From: G032773895 sp965248935
Lineage (GTDB): Bacteria; Pseudomonadota; Gammaproteobacteria; Pseudomonadales; Cellvibrionaceae
Assembly: GCA_965248935.1 (NCBI GenBank)
Contig: OZ252214.1
Location: 3,162,001-3,226,000 of the forward strand
Direction of reading: 5' to 3'
DNA: 64,000 nucleotides
Part shown: in pieces, positions 60,033 through 64,000 of the stretch
How the letters are laid out: every line of letters begins with the position of its first letter
How positions within the stretch are numbered: position 1 is the first letter of the stretch
The notes under the pieces: model-generated
What the model was told of the DNA's origin: nothing
Databases searched by the model: none
Seen by the model: the letters and a program-made list of their open reading frames with translations, nothing else
Position numbers and translations under genes: made by a program

Positions 60033-61616
60033 ATGGCGGATAGCAATTTTCTTCAACAAATTCAAGCACGTAGGACGTTTGCCATCATCTCCCACCCGGA
60101 TGCGGGTAAAACCACGATTACCGAGAAGTTGTTACTTTTTGGTAATGCGATCCAATTAGCGGGTTCGGTGAAGGGTAAAAAAGGCCCTCATGCGAAGTCG
60201 GATTGGATGAGTATGGAGCAAGAGCGCGGTATATCCGTGACCTCCTCTGTGATGCAGTTTCCCTATAAAGAACGAGTGGTTAACCTACTTGATACACCGG
60301 GGCATGAAGACTTTTCAGAAGATACCTACCGAACTTTGACGGCAGTGGATTCTGTGTTGATGGTGATTGATGGCGCAAAGGGTGTGGAAGACCGAACGGT
60401 TAAATTGATGGAAGTCTGTCGCCTGAGAGATACCCCTATTTTGTCCTTTATTAATAAAATGGACCGAGATATTCGGCACCCTATTGAAGTGATGGATGAA
60501 GTTGAAGATGTTCTTAATATCGCTGCGGCCCCTATTAATTGGCCTTTGGGAATGGGTAAGGAGTTTAAGGGAGTTTACAATCTGTATACGGATACGGTTC
60601 ATGTTTACAAACAGGGGCAGGGCCATACGATTCCAGAAGATATTCGAATTAAAGGGTTAGATAACCCCGAATTTGATAAATTACTGGGTAACTATGCTGA
60701 TGATGTTCGGGAAGAAATTGAATTGGTGCGCGGTGCAGCTCATGAATTTGATTTGGAAGCTTATTTAACGGGTCAACTTACTCCCGTTTTTTTTGGAACG
60801 GCGCTATCTAATTTCGGAGTGAGGGAAATGTTCGATGGTTTTGTTGAATGGGCCCCCAAGCCGCTGGGCCGCTCTTCTTCAGAAAGGAATGTGGCACCGG
60901 ACGAGGAAAAATTTTCTGGGTTTGTTTTTAAAATCCAAGCCAATATGGACCCTAAACATCGAGATCGAATTGCGTTTATGCGCGTTTGTTCGGGTAAATA
61001 CTCCAAAGGCATGAAAATGCGCCATGTTCGCATTGCAAAGGATGTAAAGATTGCCGATGCTGTGACTTTTTTAGCGGGTGACCGAAGGCATGTGGACGAG
61101 GCCGTATCTGGAGATATTATTGGGTTGCACAATCACGGTACGATTCAGATTGGCGATACCTTTACGGAAGGCGAAAACCTGAAGTTTACAGGTATACCTC
61201 ATTTTGCACCGGAATTATTCCGGCGCATTCGCTTAAAAGACCCGCTAAAAACAAAGCAACTTCGAAAAGGCTTACAGCAGCTTTCAGAAGAGGGCTCAAC
61301 ACAAGTCTTTTTCCCTATCAATAATAACGATATTATTGTGGGTGCTGTAGGGATATTGCAGTTTGAAGTGGTTGCCTATCGTTTGCAAGATGAATATAAA
61401 GTCGAAGCGATTTATGAACCTGTCAATGTTGTTACCGCTCGTTGGGTCGAATGTGATGATGAAAAGAAAATGGATGAGTTTAAACGTAAGTGTGCGGATA
61501 ATCTTTCCATTGATGGAGGAGGGCATTTAACTTATCTCGCACCGACACGTGTTAATTTATCTCTTTCCGAAGAGCGTTATCCCGAAATAGAATTTAGGGC
61601 TACTCGGGAACATTAA
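60033..61616 (+). CDS. prfC: peptide chain release factor 3
   Basis: 527 residues, normal length. A GTPase that recycles RF1/RF2 from the ribosome. G1 SHPDAGKTTITEKLLLFG, switch region EQERGISVTSSVMQF, G3 LLDTPGHEDFSEDTYR, G4 FINKMDRD; the RF3-type end (EYKVEAIYEPVNVVTARWVECDDEKKM, SEERYPEIEFRATREH) completes it. Core gene bordering the island. The prfC 5' end is the known target of SXT/R391 elements. Here the gene is complete and the island stops just before it. Confidence 0.97.
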   Translation: MADSNFLQQIQARRTFAIISHPDAGKTTITEKLLLFGNAIQLAGSVKGKKGPHAKSDWMSMEQERGISVTSSVMQFPYKERVVNLLDTPGHEDFSEDTYRTLTAVDSVLMVIDGAKGVEDRTVKLMEVCRLRDTPILSFINKMDRDIRHPIEVMDEVEDVLNIAAAPINWPLGMGKEFKGVYNLYTDTVHVYKQGQGHTIPEDIRIKGLDNPEFDKLLGNYADDVREEIELVRGAAHEFDLEAYLTGQLTPVFFGTALSNFGVREMFDGFVEWAPKPLGRSSSERNVAPDEEKFSGFVFKIQANMDPKHRDRIAFMRVCSGKYSKGMKMRHVRIAKDVKIADAVTFLAGDRRHVDEAVSGDIIGLHNHGTIQIGDTFTEGENLKFTGIPHFAPELFRRIRLKDPLKTKQLRKGLQQLSEEGSTQVFFPINNNDIIVGAVGILQFEVVAYRLQDEYKVEAIYEPVNVVTARWVECDDEKKMDEFKRKCADNLSIDGGGHLTYLAPTRVNLSLSEERYPEIEFRATREH

Positions 61617-61653
61617 CGCTATCAAACTATATAAGCATAAAGATTAAAGTCGT

Positions 61654-62265
61654 ATGATGGATAAACAACTGCTACCCGATGCCCCAGAAACGATGCCCCG
61701 TATGAGCAGCAAACGAAGGTTAAAGCTGGTTAAATGGGTTGGACGAAACCTCTTAAAGGTTTTAGGCTGGAAAGTAGAAGGGAAATTTCCACATGAGAGT
61801 AAGTTGATTATTGCAGCCGCTCCTCATACTTCGAACTGGGATTTTTTATTGGCGATGCTTGCGGTCATGGCCTATGGGCTAAAAATTTCTTTCTTAATGA
61901 AAAAAGAAGCTTTTTATTGGCCATTCAAAAATCTATTTATGGCTTTAGGGGGAATTCCTTTAGACCGCAGTGCCACGGAAGATATAGTTGATCAAATTAC
62001 GTCGTGGTATAACTGCCACGAAAAGTTGTGGGTTGTGATTACTCCCGAAGGAACTCGGTCTAAAGTCGGAAAATGGAAAACAGGTTTTCTAAGGGTGGCA
62101 GAGCAAGCCGATATTCCTGTGTTGTTGGTGGCGTGGGATTATCCCACTAAAACATTGCATATTGATAAAATATGGGACACCACCGGAAATTATGATCAAG
62201 ACGTAGAAGATATTCGGTGTTATATCAATAATAAGTACACAGGCAAATTTCCGAAATGGCAGTAA
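61654..62265 (+). CDS. PlsC-type 1-acylglycerol-3-phosphate acyltransferase family protein
   Basis: 203 residues. Motif I HTSNWD (HxxxxD) carries the catalytic His-Asp, and TPEGTRSKVGKWKTGF is motif III. One hydrophobic stretch (FLLAMLAVMAYGLKISFL). It transfers an acyl group to a lysophospholipid or related acceptor at the inner membrane; the small size and sequence suggest a side branch rather than the main PlsC. It lies between prfC and the permease gene in the same direction. Confidence 0.88.
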   Translation: MMDKQLLPDAPETMPRMSSKRRLKLVKWVGRNLLKVLGWKVEGKFPHESKLIIAAAPHTSNWDFLLAMLAVMAYGLKISFLMKKEAFYWPFKNLFMALGGIPLDRSATEDIVDQITSWYNCHEKLWVVITPEGTRSKVGKWKTGFLRVAEQADIPVLLVAWDYPTKTLHIDKIWDTTGNYDQDVEDIRCYINNKYTGKFPKWQ

Positions 62266-62313
62266 GTTTTGTGTAAAGGTAAAGTTTACTACAATAAATA
62301 ACTGGAGTGCGCT

Positions 62314-63411
62314 ATGAGCTTTGAATCCCCAATCGCTAAATTTCTCAATATTATGGCTTGCTTTGTGATTGTTGTAGCGGGGATGAAGGCCGCTGAAGCA
62401 ATACTCGTGCCCTTTCTCTTATCACTATTTATTGCGGTAATATGTTCTCCACCGCTTATTTATATGCAAAAGCGTGGAATACCTGTTGTATTGGCAATGC
62501 TGGTCATGATTGGTTTGATCGTAATTGTGGGAACCATTATTGGAATTGTAATTGGCTCCTCTGTCGCTGATTTTAAACAGGACTTGCCGCAGTACCAATC
62601 AAAACTATCGGGAATTACCGAGCAACTATTTCAAAAATTGAATCAATTTGGGCTTGATGTTTACCCAGAAAAAATTAAAGAAGGGTTTAACCCTTCTGCG
62701 GCTCTATCTCTTGCAGGAAATACGCTTTCATCGTTCGGTAATTTGATGACTAACGCACTGTTAATACACCTCACTGTGATTTTTATACTTGCGGAAGAAG
62801 TAGGTTTTACTGAAAAAGTGAAGTTTTTCCGAAATTCAGACAGTAAGCTTGCTGCAATTCGAAAGTTCACCTCAAGTATTAATCAATATATGGCGATCAA
62901 GACTATAATGAGTTTGCTTACTGGTAGCTTGATTCTTGTTTGGTTATGGATTTTAGGCGTGGACTATTTTGTACTCTGGGGGCTATTGGCATTCTTGCTT
63001 AACTTTGTTCCTAACCTGGGGTCCATTTTGGCAGCGATACCTGCGGTTTTACTTGCTGTTATACAGTTAGGTGTATGGGACGCTACTTTAGTCGGGGCTG
63101 GTTACATTGCGGTAAATTTTGGTATAGGTAATTTTCTTGAGCCTCGGGTAATGGGGAAAGGTTTGGATTTGTCCACCCTGGTTGTATTTCTTTCGTTGAT
63201 TTTTTGGGGGTGGGTATTGGGTCCAGTAGGAATGCTGCTTTCTATTCCGCTGACAATGACTGTCAAAATAGCCTTAGAAAGCTTTGAGGATACTCGTATC
63301 ATTGGTTTGATGTTGGGGTCTGGGAGTTCGGTTATGGGAAGGTCTGAGGAGTTGGAAAAACAAGCTGCTGAGCAACTTTTTTCTATTTCTTCTCCTCAGA
63401 ACGATAAGTAA
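62314..63411 (+). CDS. AI-2E/PerM family permease
   Basis: 365 residues with about eight TM segments: two near the N-terminus, one at 65-88, then a cluster from 140 to 330 with the family region GLLAFLLNFVPNLGSILAAIPAVLLAVIQLG and LVVFLSLIFWGWVLGPVGMLLSIPLT. RBS CTGGAGTG precedes it. Members export small molecules or act as Na+/H+ antiporters; an AI-2 link should not be assumed. Confidence 0.92.
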   Translation: MSFESPIAKFLNIMACFVIVVAGMKAAEAILVPFLLSLFIAVICSPPLIYMQKRGIPVVLAMLVMIGLIVIVGTIIGIVIGSSVADFKQDLPQYQSKLSGITEQLFQKLNQFGLDVYPEKIKEGFNPSAALSLAGNTLSSFGNLMTNALLIHLTVIFILAEEVGFTEKVKFFRNSDSKLAAIRKFTSSINQYMAIKTIMSLLTGSLILVWLWILGVDYFVLWGLLAFLLNFVPNLGSILAAIPAVLLAVIQLGVWDATLVGAGYIAVNFGIGNFLEPRVMGKGLDLSTLVVFLSLIFWGWVLGPVGMLLSIPLTMTVKIALESFEDTRIIGLMLGSGSSVMGRSEELEKQAAEQLFSISSPQNDK

Positions 63412-63513
63412 TAATTGTCAAAAGTTTATGTGAAAGTACGATTTATAAGTGTATTCAAAAAATAAGTACTTTAATCGATGGGTAAATATCAGTGTGGTTT
63501 ATGCCCAAACGAC

Positions 63514-63540
63514 AAAAAAGGGCGCAGTGCCCTTTTTTAA
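63514..63540. terminator. bidirectional terminator
   Basis: AAAAAAGGGC, loop GCAGT, GCCCTTTTTT (63514-63538). A perfect stem with A- and T-runs, serving the permease gene and the gene on the other strand, whose stop codon (63537-63539) lies at its edge. Confidence 0.88.
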
Positions 63541-64000
63541 TCCAATGTATTAAATACTGCTCGGCGAACTTGGTAGCTGCTCACTGCACCGGCAAGAAGC
63601 TTACTATCGAATTGTCCTATCTTAACTTTTCGTATATTTAGGCTAGTTGAACAGGTGCCAACAAGTGTTGCCGAGCTGAGACTGCCCGCTGGAATAGTGG
63701 CGGCGCCTAGATCATTAGTAAATGTTATTAGAAAAGAGTCGAAGTTGTTATTTGAGCAGGTAGTATAGACTTCGATTTCGACTTGTGTTTCCGTTTCGGT
63801 ATTGTTCCACTGAACGATAATATCATCACTGTTGCGGCTAAATTCATTGCTTGAATTAGGCGATATTACACTAAAATCAGCCGCCATATTGACCATTGAG
63901 TTACCCGCAGAGACCTTATCGTTTCTCAACAAAGAAAATCGGTATTCGCCATTTTCGCTTTGAGGCAATGTGGCGCTGTACCAAGAACCAAGACGGTTAA
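63537..64000 (-). CDS. hypothetical protein, C-terminal part (runs off the window)
   Basis: The frame is open to the right edge (NRLGSWYSATLPQSENGEYRFSLL), so the start is outside. At least 154 residues, rich in Ser, Asn and Thr with beta-like segments (DDIIVQWNNTETETQVEIEVYTTC) and two or three Cys. It has the style of an exported protein domain. No family assigned. Confidence 0.7.
   Translation of the reverse strand, partial: NRLGSWYSATLPQSENGEYRFSLLRNDKVSAGNSMVNMAADFSVISPNSSNEFSRNSDDIIVQWNNTETETQVEIEVYTTCSNNNFDSFLITFTNDLGAATIPAGSLSSATLVGTCSTSLNIRKVKIGQFDSKLLAGAVSSYQVRRAVFNTLD

Overview
The window looks like chromosome of a low-GC marine gammaproteobacterium, probably of the Cellvibrionaceae/Teredinibacter-Saccharophagus type. 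This is an inference from a secreted GH18 chitinase with long poly-serine linkers, a GlcNAc-type PTS, TonB-dependent B12 uptake and a YdiJ-type dehydrogenase; I cannot name a species.

1-11.6 kb: a stretch of integron gene cassettes. Most cassettes start with G^TTRRRY-like bases and end, just after the stop codon, with the exact reverse complement of those bases followed by a hairpin (attC). Cassettes carry a TPR lipoprotein, ccdAB (duplicated, the second copy without its toxin), a His/Cys protein with an ankyrin lipoprotein, two copies of a membrane-active protein plus 3-TM partner module (one decayed), a lipoprotein with a small protein, a possible DNA-binding protein and an RX4H (HEPN-like) protein. 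IS91-like and IS3 elements interrupt the array; the IS3 sits inside an attC. No integron integrase is visible; from attC orientation it should lie to the left.

11.7-47.3 kb: mostly core genome. BASS transporter; NlpC/P60-like protein; BlaR1/BlaI-like pair; a ptsI-nagE-ptsH operon; a B12 salvage operon (riboswitch-btuB-cobO-cobQ-btuC-btuD-btuF, minus strand); Nudix hydrolase; GT32-like transferase; a decayed beta-helix (pectate-lyase-like) gene; YdiJ; a two-component system; an IS66 remnant; a B12-dependent ribonucleotide reductase that would use the imported cofactor; a sensor kinase with periplasmic binding protein; and a chitinase whose GlcNAc products could feed the PTS.

47.3-60.0 kb: an accessory island between the chitinase and prfC, with two tyrosine recombinases, repeated tRNA 3'-end fragments (att-like), a 1.2-kb gene-free zone packed with inverted repeats, a nucleotidyltransferase-HEPN protein, a Phd/ParE toxin-antitoxin pair, an IS30 remnant, the antirestriction protein ArdA and the AbiEi/AbiEii system.

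60.0-64.0 kb: core genes again: prfC, a PlsC-type acyltransferase, an AI-2E/PerM family permease and the 3' part of an unknown gene running off the right edge.
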